From Pseudorhodobacter sp. E13 (GTDB lineage Bacteria > Pseudomonadota > Alphaproteobacteria > Rhodobacterales > Rhodobacteraceae): a stretch of 64,000 nucleotides of DNA. Every line of letters begins with the position of its first letter. Position 1 is the first letter of the stretch. This document shows positions 8,204 through 17,035 of this stretch, piece by piece. Under the pieces are notes generated by a model. That model saw only the letters and a list, made by a program, of their open reading frames with translations. It ran no database searches and had not been told where the DNA came from. The position numbers were made by a program, and so were the translations under genes. The stretch is taken from the NCBI RefSeq assembly GCF_003991405.1, contig NZ_RPEN01000158.1, positions 310,001-374,000 of the forward strand. Reading direction: 5' to 3'.

Positions 8204-10786
8204 TTACAGCCAATTGCCCATCAGCACGAAGGCCGACCAGAAGTAAGGGTGATCGGTGCCCTGTTTCAGCGGCGCGTCGGGGGCATCAAGGGCGGCGGCG
8301 GCGCGGTCTGTCACCGTGGCCACCATCTCGCCGCCATGCAACATGACCAGCTGCGCCCGGCGCAGCGCCTCGGCCTTGTCCAGCCCTTCGACCATGATGC
8401 CACGATAGAAATCGCGCATCAGCACTGGGGTCGCGGCATCCGACACCGGCCAAAGCGAGGCCATCACCGCCCCTGCCCCGTTCAGTTGCGCCGTGGTGCC
8501 GAAACCGTCAATCTCGGCCCCGTCGCCATCGGACCCGCGCGCGGTCTGGCAGGCCGACAGCGTCAGCAAATCAACGCCTTTGAAGCTAAGCGCCTCGGTC
8601 TTGCGGATTTTCGACAGCGGCAGATGCGCCCCGTCGCCCAGCAGCAAAAAGCTGTCATCCTCGGCCCCCGGCACAAGGTTGAAATGGCTGGCGATATGCA
8701 GAATGGCAGGGCGTTTGAGCAAGCTGCGCCGCAATGAGCGTTCGTCAAACCCGGCATCCAGCGCGGTCGGGCCAGACAGCACACCTTGCCCCGGCGCGGG
8801 GCCAAAGATGGTGTCCAACTCGGTCTTGACGCCCGGCAGCGGCGAAAAGCCCGGATGCGCCGCCGTTACACCAAAACCCGCGGTCTTGGCGTCTTCGCGC
8901 GCAGGCGTGGTGAAATCGGTTTTCACCACCGGGGTATACAGCGAAAAGGCAAAGCGTTCGATCAGATAGCCGTCGCCATCATGCAGCGCGGCAAAGGGCA
9001 CATAGCGTAAGAACCCGTCAAGGTTCAGCATCACCACCTCTACCTCGCTGTCGATCAGCTTTTGCTGCATCGGCGCAAACAGCACCTTATGCAATGCCTG
9101 CAACCGGGCCGGGGCCTCTGGGTCCAGCGACTCGATCGCTTGCAAACCGTCAAACACCAAACGCGCCAGATCGGCGCGGGGCATATCGACCTTTTCATGG
9201 AAGGTCAGGTTGGGCAGGGTTAAAAACAGATGCACCGCATCCGGCAGGGTGGCGATTTGCAGGATCGCCGTGCGCCTTGGCAATTTCGCCAGATCGGCCT
9301 GATAGCTGCCTGTCGCGTCGAACTGATCGGTCAGGGCGGCCTTTTCCGTTTCGCTGGTTTGCGCCAGAAAGGCGGTGACAGCGGCATCAAACTGGTCGGT
9401 GGCTTGCTGCAACGCGTCTTGCAGCAGGAAAAGCTGGTTCTCATCCTCCTCGGTCGCGGTGCCTGCATCCAGCTTGGCCGTCAGGTTGCGCAGTTCCATT
9501 TCGGCGGCAATCGGCAGCGCGGCAAGGGTTTCCAGCTTTTGCTCCTCGCTCAGCTCGGAATTGTTCAGCGTGGCGCGGGTTTTGGTGATATCCGCGGCCC
9601 CATCACGTTTGAGGAAGTTATACACCTCCTCCTCTTTTTCCATGTTCAGCACGGCTTGCGCCTCAGATATCCGCCCCTGCGAGATCAGCAGATCGGCCAG
9701 CGACTGATAGAGCCTGCGCCATTCGGCCTGCAATTCCTGCGTGTCATCGGGCGTATCGCCTTTGTTATTGGCGCGGATCGCTTGCTGGGCATTCACCGCC
9801 AGCTTGCCAAAGAAGATCGCACGCTCTGGCTCGCCGCGCATGGTGAAAGCCCGCGATAGGGATTCGAAATTCCAGCGCTGAATGGCCAGCGTTTGCTGCC
9901 GGTTCTGCGCGATATAGGGCATGGACAGCAGGCCCCAGCGAATGGCCTCCTCGGCCTTGCCTTCCTCCACCGCGACAAGGCCCATATTGATGCGCAGGAT
10001 GGTGACATTATACGACATCGCCCCTTCCAGCGGTTCCAGAATTTTCAGGGCGATTTCCAGCCATTGCCGTGCCTCGCTGAATTTCTTGGTCTGCACATAG
10101 ACCCAGCCGATATTGTTGGACAGATAGCCCACGACAGCGCTGGTTTCGCCATCGGTTTCGCTAAAGATGTCAAAGCTCCACTTATAGACCTCCAGCGCCT
10201 CGTCATAGCGTTTCAGCCGTTCCAGCGCCGTGCCTGCATTCAGCAGCACATTGGCGGCATCGCGGCGCTGCGGCGGGTCTTGGCTCAAGTGCCAGTCATA
10301 GGCGATTTTCAGCGGGCGCAGCGCATCCTCATAGCGTGACAGGTCTTGCAGCACGATGCCCTGATCTTCCAGCAGAACAGCGATCATGCGGTTGTATTCA
10401 TCGGCGGCGGGCAGACTGCGGAACAGGCGCTCGGCCTCCTCATAATGGCCCAGCGCCGTGCGGAAATTCGACAGCGCCTTTTCGGCATTGCCCATTTCGC
10501 GCAGGGCATAGCCTGCAAGCCGCGCATCCAGCCCATCGGGGTTATCATTGGCCAAACCATAGGCTTTGGTAAACCATTCCAGCGCATCGCGTTGCACCGC
10601 CTCGGACCGGTCGGCCAGCACCATCGCAAGACCGAGGTTGAGCATGTCAAACGGGTTGCCCGCCTGCGCACCGGCCACCAATTGCGGGTCCATCCCGGCA
10701 TAGGGGTCTGTTTGTGCAGAGGCCCCAAGCGGCAGGCCAAGCAAGGCCATCACGACAAGCGATCGAAGGGTTTTGGCAAGCATCAC
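8204..10786 (-). CDS. Secreted TPR-repeat protein with C-terminal CHAT (caspase-like) peptidase domain
   Basis: 860 aa. Residues 1-25 are a Sec signal peptide (LVVMALLGLPLGASAQT). About residues 40-390 are helical tetratricopeptide-type repeats (for example ALSNFRTALGHYEEAERLF and ALEVYKWSFDIFSETDG). A coiled, charged linker follows, then a CHAT domain over about the last 300 residues. The dyad is visible: H701 in HIASHF and C746 in LTLSACQTARG, followed by GFGTTAQLNGAGAVMASLWPV and a final HPYFWSAFVLMGNWL. Family knowledge says CHAT domains are clan CD proteases, often activated through sensing partners. With a signal peptide this one should act in the periplasm. Its substrate is unknown. 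Confidence 0.87.
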   Translation of the reverse strand: MMLAKTLRSLVVMALLGLPLGASAQTDPYAGMDPQLVAGAQAGNPFDMLNLGLAMVLADRSEAVQRDALEWFTKAYGLANDNPDGLDARLAGYALREMGNAEKALSNFRTALGHYEEAERLFRSLPAADEYNRMIAVLLEDQGIVLQDLSRYEDALRPLKIAYDWHLSQDPPQRRDAANVLLNAGTALERLKRYDEALEVYKWSFDIFSETDGETSAVVGYLSNNIGWVYVQTKKFSEARQWLEIALKILEPLEGAMSYNVTILRINMGLVAVEEGKAEEAIRWGLLSMPYIAQNRQQTLAIQRWNFESLSRAFTMRGEPERAIFFGKLAVNAQQAIRANNKGDTPDDTQELQAEWRRLYQSLADLLISQGRISEAQAVLNMEKEEEVYNFLKRDGAADITKTRATLNNSELSEEQKLETLAALPIAAEMELRNLTAKLDAGTATEEDENQLFLLQDALQQATDQFDAAVTAFLAQTSETEKAALTDQFDATGSYQADLAKLPRRTAILQIATLPDAVHLFLTLPNLTFHEKVDMPRADLARLVFDGLQAIESLDPEAPARLQALHKVLFAPMQQKLIDSEVEVVMLNLDGFLRYVPFAALHDGDGYLIERFAFSLYTPVVKTDFTTPAREDAKTAGFGVTAAHPGFSPLPGVKTELDTIFGPAPGQGVLSGPTALDAGFDERSLRRSLLKRPAILHIASHFNLVPGAEDDSFLLLGDGAHLPLSKIRKTEALSFKGVDLLTLSACQTARGSDGDGAEIDGFGTTAQLNGAGAVMASLWPVSDAATPVLMRDFYRGIMVEGLDKAEALRRAQLVMLHGGEMVATVTDRAAAALDAPDAPLKQGTDHPYFWSAFVLMGNWL

Positions 10787-10886
10787 AACACTCCATAGCA
10801 GGGGTTGGGATGATGTTAGTCAGCGCAGGCAGTTCGGGCAAGAAACCTCTGAAAGAGGACAGGATTTGTCATCTTCTGCCCGGATT

Positions 10887-10961
10887 TGTGCCTATGGCGG
10901 GCCCAATGTTCTGCGCCTACGGCGGGCCTAATGCCCTGCGCCTACGGCGGGCCTATTGTTC
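10887..10961. repeat. Three tandem 25-bp repeats overlapping the 3' end of the PIN gene
   Basis: Units at 10887-10911, 10912-10936 and 10937-10961 share the core GCCTACGGCGGGCCTA with a few substitutions. The third unit contains the TAG stop (10953-10955) of the minus-strand PIN-domain gene. A partial fourth relative (CGCGCCAAGGGCGCGGGCC) follows in the coding sequence. Confidence 0.8.
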
Positions 10962-11501
10962 CGCGCCAAGGGCGCGGGCCAGTCGTGTCAGCTTCGCGCG
11001 TTTCAAAAGCGGTTTCAGCGCCTTCTCCTCGCCCGACAGGCGCGAGGCGGTGGCGCGCACCTGTTCCAGCGCCGCCTCGACCTGTTCGGGGTGATGCGAC
11101 CACAGCTCCCACAGCAGCCCATCGGGGTCGCGGCGGGCCAGCCCTTCGGCTTGCAACAGCCCGCGCGGAAAATCCTTGGCGTTCAGCGTGACAATGGCAT
11201 CGGCATGGCCTGCAATCGCCGTGGCCAGAACGTGAATGTCATTTTCATCGGGCAGGTGCAGGCGGTTTTCCAGCCCCGGCTGCGGTTTCACCCGCGCATT
11301 GGGAAACAGGTCTTGCGCGCGGGCAATAGCGGCCAGTGCCTCGCCCTCCGCCTCGGCGCCGTAGCGCGAGGCGGCGCGCTGCCACTCGCCCAGAATACGG
11401 TCCGACCACACAGGCGTGAACAGCCCCTGCCCTGCCACGGCCAGCAGCACCTCGCGCATCACTGTCGGAAACAGAACGCAGGCATCCAGCGCCAGCTTCA
11501 C
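10953..11501 (-). CDS. PIN domain-containing protein (putative ribonuclease)
   Basis: 182 aa, GTG start 3 bases after the methyltransferase gene stop, so probably cotranscribed. The PIN-fold acidic set is present: D6 in LALDACVLF, E39 in ILGEWQRA, D88 in LPDENDIHVLATA and D110 in TLNAKDFP. The C-terminal ~60 residues are a helical basic extension beyond the usual 120-140 aa VapC size. No antitoxin-like small gene is adjacent, so this looks like a solitary PIN protein and not a standard VapBC toxin. It may act in RNA processing alongside the rRNA methyltransferase (inference). Confidence 0.78.
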   Translation of the reverse strand: MKLALDACVLFPTVMREVLLAVAGQGLFTPVWSDRILGEWQRAASRYGAEAEGEALAAIARAQDLFPNARVKPQPGLENRLHLPDENDIHVLATAIAGHADAIVTLNAKDFPRGLLQAEGLARRDPDGLLWELWSHHPEQVEAALEQVRATASRLSGEEKALKPLLKRAKLTRLARALGAEQ

Positions 11502-11504
11502 CTG

Positions 11505-12752
11505 TCACGCCATCCCGTCAAGCCGGTAAAACAGCGCCTTGAGGTAGCCGCTTTCCGCCAGTTGCGGCAGCATCGGATGGTCCGGCCCGGCAAAACCGGT
11601 GTGCAAAAGCTGCCCCCGCCGCCCGGCACGCCCAATCCCACGCCCGCAAGCATTGCGGAACGACGCCAGATCGGCGGCATGGGAACAAGAACACAGCCCC
11701 AGATAGCCACCGGGCGCCACCAGCGGGGCGGCCAGACGGGCCACCCGTTCATAGGCGCGCAAGCCTGCCTCCAGCGCCGGTTTGGCCGGGGCAAAGGCGG
11801 GCGGGTCACAAATGATCACATCAAACTGCGCACCCTCGGCGGCCAATGCCTCCAGCACCGCAAAGGCATCGCCTTGCCGCGTGGTGAACTGATCGGCAAA
11901 GCCAGACGCCGCAGCCCCTTGTTCCGCCAGCGCCAGCGCCGGGGCGGAACCATCCACCGCCAGCACCGAAGCCGCCCCCCCCGCGAGTGCGGCAAGCCCA
12001 AAGCCGCCGACATGGGAAAACACATCCAGCACCCGCGCGCCGCGTGCCAGACGGGCAGCAAAGGCGTGGTTGGGGCGTTGGTCAAAGAACAGCCCGGTTT
12101 TCTGCCCACCAATCAGATCGGCCAGATAGGTCGCCCCGTTCATCGGCACGGCAATGGGTGCATCAACCGCGCCCGCCATCACCACGGTTTCTTCGCCGAG
12201 GCCCTCAAGACTGCGGGCGCGCCCGGTGGCGTTTTTCAGCACATTGGTCACACCCGTCACCGCGATCAGGGCAGCGACCAGCGGCGCGATATGCGCCTCG
12301 GCCCAAGCGGCGTTGGGCTGGATCACCGCCGTATCGCCAAAGCGGTCAATCACCACGCCGGGCAGACCATCGGCTTCGGCATGCACCAAACGGTAGAAGG
12401 GCGCGTCATACAGCCGCTCACGCAGCGCCAGCGCACGGGCCAGCCGCGCCTCCAGCCAAGGCTGATCAATCTCGGCCTCGGGGTTCTGGTCCAGCATCCG
12501 GCAGATGATCTTGGAATTGGTGTTGACCGTCACCAGCCCCATCGGGCGGCGGTCGCTATCTTCCAGCACGGCCAGCGCGCCGGGGGCCAGCTTTTGCGTG
12601 CGCCGGTCTGTCACCAGCTCATCAGCATAAACCCAAGGAAAGCCGTGGCGGATCGCCCGCGCTTCGGCTTTCGGTTTCAAACGGACGATGGGCCGATCAT
12701 TCGGCCCGGTGCTTGCGGGGTCGCTGTCATGCGAAGGGGAGGTGCTGTTCAT
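11505..12752 (-). CDS. rlmI: Class I SAM-dependent 23S rRNA methyltransferase, RlmI-like
   Basis: About 415 aa from ATG 12752 (GGGGAGGGG just upstream); ATG 12764 and a TTG at 12812 are in-frame alternatives. The N-terminal PUA domain is seen in RPIVRLKPKAEARAIRHGFPWVYADE. The central EEHAD-like domain and the C-terminal Rossmann methyltransferase follow: GARVLDVFSHVGGFGLAALAGGA (SAM loop), DVIICDPPAFA (catalytic motif IV) and LGLCSCSHA with the Cys typical of m5C enzymes. The RlmI family makes m5C1962 in 23S rRNA. The following PIN gene is 3 bases away. Confidence 0.85.
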   Translation of the reverse strand: MNSTSPSHDSDPASTGPNDRPIVRLKPKAEARAIRHGFPWVYADELVTDRRTQKLAPGALAVLEDSDRRPMGLVTVNTNSKIICRMLDQNPEAEIDQPWLEARLARALALRERLYDAPFYRLVHAEADGLPGVVIDRFGDTAVIQPNAAWAEAHIAPLVAALIAVTGVTNVLKNATGRARSLEGLGEETVVMAGAVDAPIAVPMNGATYLADLIGGQKTGLFFDQRPNHAFAARLARGARVLDVFSHVGGFGLAALAGGAASVLAVDGSAPALALAEQGAAASGFADQFTTRQGDAFAVLEALAAEGAQFDVIICDPPAFAPAKPALEAGLRAYERVARLAAPLVAPGGYLGLCSCSHAADLASFRNACGRGIGRAGRRGQLLHTGFAGPDHPMLPQLAESGYLKALFYRLDGMA

Positions 12753-12812
12753 GCCCCTCCCCATATCGGTTTCCGTTGGCTTGCGAAAGCCCGTCTGTTG
12801 CAGCCCGCGCAA

Positions 12813-13508
12813 TTACAGCGGCAGCGGCACCTGTTCCATCAGGCGCCCCGGAGTCAGCGCGATGGGGCCGAGGTTCCGGCTGATCGGCGTCATCTCATAT
12901 TTCTGCGACAGTTCCTGTTTGATCTTGGCGCGCAGCGTCTCGATCACCACTACGCGCTGGGTGCGGCCGGCCTGCTCTTCTTCAATCGCGGCACTCCCGC
13001 CCGAGGCTTTGGCATTCGCCTCGACAAAGCGCGGCCCGTCCAGCACCTCACCGGTTTTGGCCGAACGCACGGTCAGCACGAATTCCATGTTGAACACACC
13101 GCCCACCGTATAGCGGGTTTTTTCGGTCACGCCGTGAAAGCGCTTTACTTCGGCTTCCACAATCACCTCTGGCCCCGATTTCATCTGCGCGGTGCCCATG
13201 CCGAAAGCATCGGTAAAGATGGAATGCACCTGAATGTGACGGTCGCCCAAGGGCTCTCCGCGCCAGACGATATCGGCATTGGGGTAAAACAGGTTCGCCT
13301 CCGACACTTTCAGCGTGCGCGGCACGGTGATGCGGATTTCGGTGACGTTATATTGCGACGACAAAACCACCCGCTTTTGCGCCGATGGCTGTGCTTGCGG
13401 CAGGTCGGATGTGTGCAGCGGCGCGTTGCGCGATGCAAGATCGGTGCCGCCACAGGCCGACAGCCCAAGTGCCAAGCCAAGCGCGAGAATGATACGAACA
13501 GCCTTCAT
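12813..13508 (-). CDS. DUF6778 family lipoprotein
   Basis: 231 aa. The signal peptide ends in the lipobox LSAC (Cys19), so the protein should be lipid-anchored in the envelope. The mature part is a beta-rich domain (VTEIRITVPRTLKVSEANLFYPNADIVWRGE), followed by an alpha/beta part and a charged helix (AIEEEQAGRTQRVVVIETLRAKIKQELSQ). I recognise this as the DUF6778 type found in Rhodobacteraceae; no function is known. It is directly upstream of the methyltransferase gene and may be cotranscribed with it. Confidence 0.8.
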   Translation of the reverse strand: MKAVRIILALGLALGLSACGGTDLASRNAPLHTSDLPQAQPSAQKRVVLSSQYNVTEIRITVPRTLKVSEANLFYPNADIVWRGEPLGDRHIQVHSIFTDAFGMGTAQMKSGPEVIVEAEVKRFHGVTEKTRYTVGGVFNMEFVLTVRSAKTGEVLDGPRFVEANAKASGGSAAIEEEQAGRTQRVVVIETLRAKIKQELSQKYEMTPISRNLGPIALTPGRLMEQVPLPL

Positions 13509-13835
13509 GGCTTTTCCTTTCGGTGCGTTTTGTGCCCTTTAATCTTGCGTTAAGCTTTGTCGGCAGAATGTGGCGGAAATACGGAAACGATCGTGCATTA
13601 CTGGGCGTTTGAAGCCTGTTCGGAAACAATCGTGGCAAATCGGGCACAGGCCCTTACGTCAATTTGCAACAATTTCGGGCCTGAAGCGGCCAGCAGCCCC
13701 GGCCCCAGCCATCGGCAGGTTTTTGCAAACTGCGGCGAAATAGCCGTTGAATCCCGTGTTGCAGGCCTTTTCTTTTGGCCTCGTTAGCGCTAACAATAGG
13801 TGCAAATCCCCTTTCCACGAACCGCGAGGCCCGCC
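13509..13835. other. Divergent intergenic region between DUF6778 gene and edd
   Basis: 327 bases with no credible ORF. It carries promoters for the two divergent genes. The only clear site is the 12-bp palindrome at 13783-13794, about 41 bases before edd. The remainder shows nothing else I can support. Confidence 0.7.
13783..13794. promoter_or_regulatory. LacI-family-type operator upstream of edd
   Basis: GTTAGCGCTAAC is a perfect palindrome with a central CG, the form used by LacI/GalR repressors. It lies 41 bases upstream of the edd start, where it would overlap the promoter or early transcript. The same site with a single change (GTTTGCGCTAAC) lies upstream of eda at 18010, which supports a shared regulator. 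No LacI gene is in the window. Confidence 0.65.
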
Positions 13836-15638
13836 ATGACCCTGAACAGCACGATTGATCGCGTGACAGACCGTATCCGCGAACGGTCGGCCCAAAGCCG
13901 GGGCGACTATCTGGGCCGCATGGCGGCGGCCGTTGCCAAAGGCCCGGCGCGCGCGCATCTGTCTTGCGGCAATCAGGCCCATGCCTATGCCGCGATGGGC
14001 AGCGACAAGGACGCGCTGGTGGCTGACCGCGCGCCCAATATCGGTATCGTGACGGCTTACAATGATATGCTCTCGGCGCATCAGCCCTATGAACGCTACC
14101 CCGATCTGATCCGGGCGGCGGCCCGCAAGGCCGGGGCCACGGCGCAAGTGGCGGGCGGCGTGCCGGCGATGTGTGACGGCGTGACCCAAGGCCAGCCGGG
14201 GATGGAACTCAGCCTGTTTTCCCGCGATGTGATCGCTTTGGCCGCAGGGGTGGCGCTGTCGCATAACGTGTTTGACGCAGCGCTTTACCTTGGCGTCTGC
14301 GACAAGATCGTCCCCGGTCTGGTGATCGCAGCCGCGACCTTCGGCCATATTCCGGCGGTCTTTGTGCCCGCAGGCCCGATGCCCAGCGGCTTGCCGAATG
14401 ATGAAAAATCCGCCGTGCGCAACGCCTTTGCCCAAGGCAAGGTGGGCCGCGCCGAATTGATGGCGGCCGAGATGGCCAGCTATCACGGCCCCGGCACATG
14501 CACCTTTTACGGCACGGCCAACACCAACCAGATGCTGATGGAATTCATGGGGCTGCACCTGCCCGGTTCCAGCTTCGTCAACCCCGGCAACGGTTTGCGC
14601 GATGCGCTGACGGGGGCCGCGGTGGAACGCGCCGCCGCCATCACAGCGCTTGGCAACCATTTCACCCCGGCGGGTGAGGTGCTGGACGAACGCACCTTCG
14701 TCAATGGCATGGTGGGCCTGATGGCCACCGGCGGCTCTACCAACCTCGTGCTGCATTTGCCCGCCATGGCGCGCGCGGCAGGGGTGCTGCTGGATCTGGA
14801 AGATTTCGCCGATATCTCGGATGCGGTGCCGCTGATGGCCAAGGTTTACCCCAACGGTTTGGCCGATGTGAACCATTTCCACGCCGCAGGGGGCCTTGGC
14901 TTCATGATCGGGCAATTGCTGGATGCGGGCCTATTGCACCCGGACACCAAGACCATCATCGGCGACGGGCTGGACGCCTATCGCCGTGAACCCAAGCTGC
15001 AAGGCGAGGCGCTGGTTTGGGAAAACGGTGCCGCCAGCAGCCTGAACGAGAAAATCCTGCGCCCGGTGGCCGACCCGTTTGCCGCCGTGGGGGGCCTCAA
15101 GCAACTGTCCGGCAATCTGGGGCGCGGGGTCATCAAAGTCTCTGCCGTGGCGCCCGAACGCCATGTGATCGAGGCTCCGGTGCGGATTTTCCACACCCAA
15201 GAGGCGGTGAAAGAGGCGTTCCGCGCCAATGAATTCACCAGTGACACTGTGGTCGTCGTGCGCTTCCAAGGCCCGCGCGCCAATGGGATGCCGGAACTCC
15301 ACTCGCTGACCCCGATGCTGACCGTGCTGCAGGACCGTGGCTTGCGCATGGCGCTTGTCACCGATGGCCGCATGTCGGGGGCCAGTGGCAAGGTGCCCGC
15401 CGCGATCCATGTCTCGCCCGAGGCCGCCTGTGGTGGACCGCTGGCGCGGCTGGTCGATGGCGATGTTGTGCGGCTGGATGCCAATGCCGGCACGCTGGAG
15501 GCGGTGGGCGTTGACCTGAGCACCCGCCCGCTTGCGCAGGCCGATCTGTCGGGCAATGCCCATGGCATCGGGCGCGAGCTGTTCGAGGTGTTCCGCCGGA
15601 ATGTCGGCCCCTCGACCGAAGGCGCGCGGGTGGTCTAG
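13836..15638 (+). CDS. edd: Phosphogluconate dehydratase
   Basis: 600 aa, matching the family length. ATG 13836 ([14 protein letters not shown]) is the conserved N-terminus. IlvD/Edd family motifs are present: [54 protein letters not shown] and [16 protein letters not shown], with Fe-S ligand cysteines in these segments, and [16 protein letters not shown] near the C-terminus. It converts 6-phosphogluconate to KDPG in the Entner-Doudoroff pathway. Its usual partner eda is 2.5 kb downstream, beyond two genes on the opposite strand. Confidence 0.95.
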   Translation: MTLNSTIDRVTDRIRERSAQSRGDYLGRMAAAVAKGPARAHLSCGNQAHAYAAMGSDKDALVADRAPNIGIVTAYNDMLSAHQPYERYPDLIRAAARKAGATAQVAGGVPAMCDGVTQGQPGMELSLFSRDVIALAAGVALSHNVFDAALYLGVCDKIVPGLVIAAATFGHIPAVFVPAGPMPSGLPNDEKSAVRNAFAQGKVGRAELMAAEMASYHGPGTCTFYGTANTNQMLMEFMGLHLPGSSFVNPGNGLRDALTGAAVERAAAITALGNHFTPAGEVLDERTFVNGMVGLMATGGSTNLVLHLPAMARAAGVLLDLEDFADISDAVPLMAKVYPNGLADVNHFHAAGGLGFMIGQLLDAGLLHPDTKTIIGDGLDAYRREPKLQGEALVWENGAASSLNEKILRPVADPFAAVGGLKQLSGNLGRGVIKVSAVAPERHVIEAPVRIFHTQEAVKEAFRANEFTSDTVVVVRFQGPRANGMPELHSLTPMLTVLQDRGLRMALVTDGRMSGASGKVPAAIHVSPEAACGGPLARLVDGDVVRLDANAGTLEAVGVDLSTRPLAQADLSGNAHGIGRELFEVFRRNVGPSTEGARVV

Positions 15639-15655
15639 GGGGGCACCCGCCCCCG

Positions 15656-16957
15656 TCAGAACCGCTTGGTAAAACCGATGGAGACGCGCGTATTGGCGTA
15701 ATCGTTCAACACGATATTGGATTTCTGCCGCTCATGGCTGATCTCCAGTGTCGGCGCGAAGCCTTTGATCTGGAAACGGCTGTGATAGGCCCGCAGCGTG
15801 ATCACGCTCAGATCATCGCGACGCGGGTTGACTGACAGGGCCGACCGCGCCTCGCGCCGCAAAAAGCCTTTCGTCACGCTGCCCGCCAGCACGAAACCGC
15901 CATCAAAGGCCTTTTCCAGCCCCAGCGTCAGCGCGCCACTTGGCCCGGAGTCCCGCGCCAGATTGGCATCCATGTAGCTAAGCACCACATTCCCCGTCAG
16001 CACCAAGGATGGCGAAACCGCATGGCGATAACCAAGGCTCAGCGTGCTGCGCAACCCATCCGCACCGGAATAGCCCGGATAGGTCAGCTTCATCACCTCG
16101 GCCCGCGCATCAAAGCGGCCTGCCGTGCCGATAGAGGCGCTGTAGGACAAATAGCCCCCCAGCCCGCGCGAATATTCCCTTCCACCCAGAAATCGCAGTT
16201 GCGCCAACACCCCGCCCCGCAGCACAGCACGCGGCGAAAGGGTTTTATCCAGCCCTGCTTCGGCGGTGATCGTCGCCTCGGAAATATCGGATTGGCGATA
16301 CAGCTTGCCGTCAAAATGCAGACCAAGCCGCCCCTGCAACCCGTTCCCCAGCCGTGGCAGCAGCGTATGGCCAAACCCCAGACGCAACCCCACCCCGGCC
16401 TGTTTGCGCGCATTGGCGTTCAGCCGGAAGGTCAAAGCCCCGATATCCATCGTCTCGGCCGAAGTGCGCTTCACCGCGTTGGATTCAGGGATCAGCGCAA
16501 AGCTCAGATAGGTTTCCGAGGTTTTGCGCTCCGCCATTTGCTGCAAGAATTGCTCGGCATAGCCGCGCTCGGTCGCAGACAGGTTTCCGGCCTGCGCGGC
16601 GGCTATCTGTTTGCGCGCCGCCCCATCGGCCTGCGTCATGAAATAGGCCCGCCCCAACTCCAGCCGGACCGAGGCATCATCCGGCGCAAGCACAACCAGC
16701 GCCTCCAGATGCGGGATGGCAGCGGCAAAGCGATCTTGCTGCATCTCGATCACCGCAAGGGCCCATAGCATGCGGCCCCGCTCCTGCGGCGTGGCGGGGC
16801 TGAAGCCTTGCAATAGTGCTGCAGCCCGTTGCGGGGCCTGCGCGCGCAAGGCGGCCTCGGCATCGTCCAGCGTGCCCGCCCGCACAGCCCCCGTGCCAAG
16901 GCCACACAGCACGACCGCGCCCGCCAAAAGCCAAGACCTGATTGATCTGCGTTCCAT
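15656..16957 (-). CDS. Slam-like outer-membrane protein (surface lipoprotein assembly modifier)
   Basis: 433 aa from ATG 16957, which has a GAGGAAGAG ribosome site. Residues 1-27 are a signal peptide (WLLAGAVVLCGLGTGAVRAG). Residues ~30-150 are helical TPR-like repeats (AEAALRAQAPQRAAALLQGF, AAIPHLEALVVLAPDDASVRLELGRAY). From ~165 to the end there are alternating amphipathic beta strands ending in RVSIGFTKRF, a C-terminal Phe typical of BAM substrates. TPR followed by a barrel of this size is the Slam (DUF560) architecture, which moves lipoproteins to the cell surface. The gene just upstream encodes a lipoprotein, its presumed client. The Slam call is by architecture and context. Confidence 0.75.
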   Translation of the reverse strand: MERRSIRSWLLAGAVVLCGLGTGAVRAGTLDDAEAALRAQAPQRAAALLQGFSPATPQERGRMLWALAVIEMQQDRFAAAIPHLEALVVLAPDDASVRLELGRAYFMTQADGAARKQIAAAQAGNLSATERGYAEQFLQQMAERKTSETYLSFALIPESNAVKRTSAETMDIGALTFRLNANARKQAGVGLRLGFGHTLLPRLGNGLQGRLGLHFDGKLYRQSDISEATITAEAGLDKTLSPRAVLRGGVLAQLRFLGGREYSRGLGGYLSYSASIGTAGRFDARAEVMKLTYPGYSGADGLRSTLSLGYRHAVSPSLVLTGNVVLSYMDANLARDSGPSGALTLGLEKAFDGGFVLAGSVTKGFLRREARSALSVNPRRDDLSVITLRAYHSRFQIKGFAPTLEISHERQKSNIVLNDYANTRVSIGFTKRF

Positions 16958-16980
16958 CTTTCTCTTCCTCTTTTCTGTTG

Positions 16981-17029
16981 GCAGGGGCGTGTTGCCGCCC
17001 CTGCCCAAGGATCACCGGGTCCGGTGATC
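16981..17029 (-). promoter_or_regulatory. Two hairpins between lipoprotein and Slam-like gene
   Basis: Two perfect inverted repeats fill the 78-base intercistronic gap: GATCACCGG/CCGGTGATC (17010-17029, 2-base spacer) and GCAGGGGCG/CGCCCCTGC (16981-17004, 6-base loop). Neither is followed by a strong T run on the minus strand. They could be a leaky terminator or mRNA stabiliser that makes the client lipoprotein more abundant than the translocator (inference). Confidence 0.6.
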
Positions 17030-17035
17030 GTGGCC

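Noticed and set aside
10953-11501. VapC toxin of a toxin-antitoxin pair
   Set aside because: No small antitoxin gene lies on either side and the protein is longer than typical VapC; cotranscription with a housekeeping methyltransferase argues against it.
10956-13553. An 865-codon open frame on the plus strand
   Set aside because: It is antisense to the PIN, RlmI-like and DUF6778 genes and composed of His/Gln/Arg-rich low-complexity sequence typical of the complement of GC-rich coding DNA.
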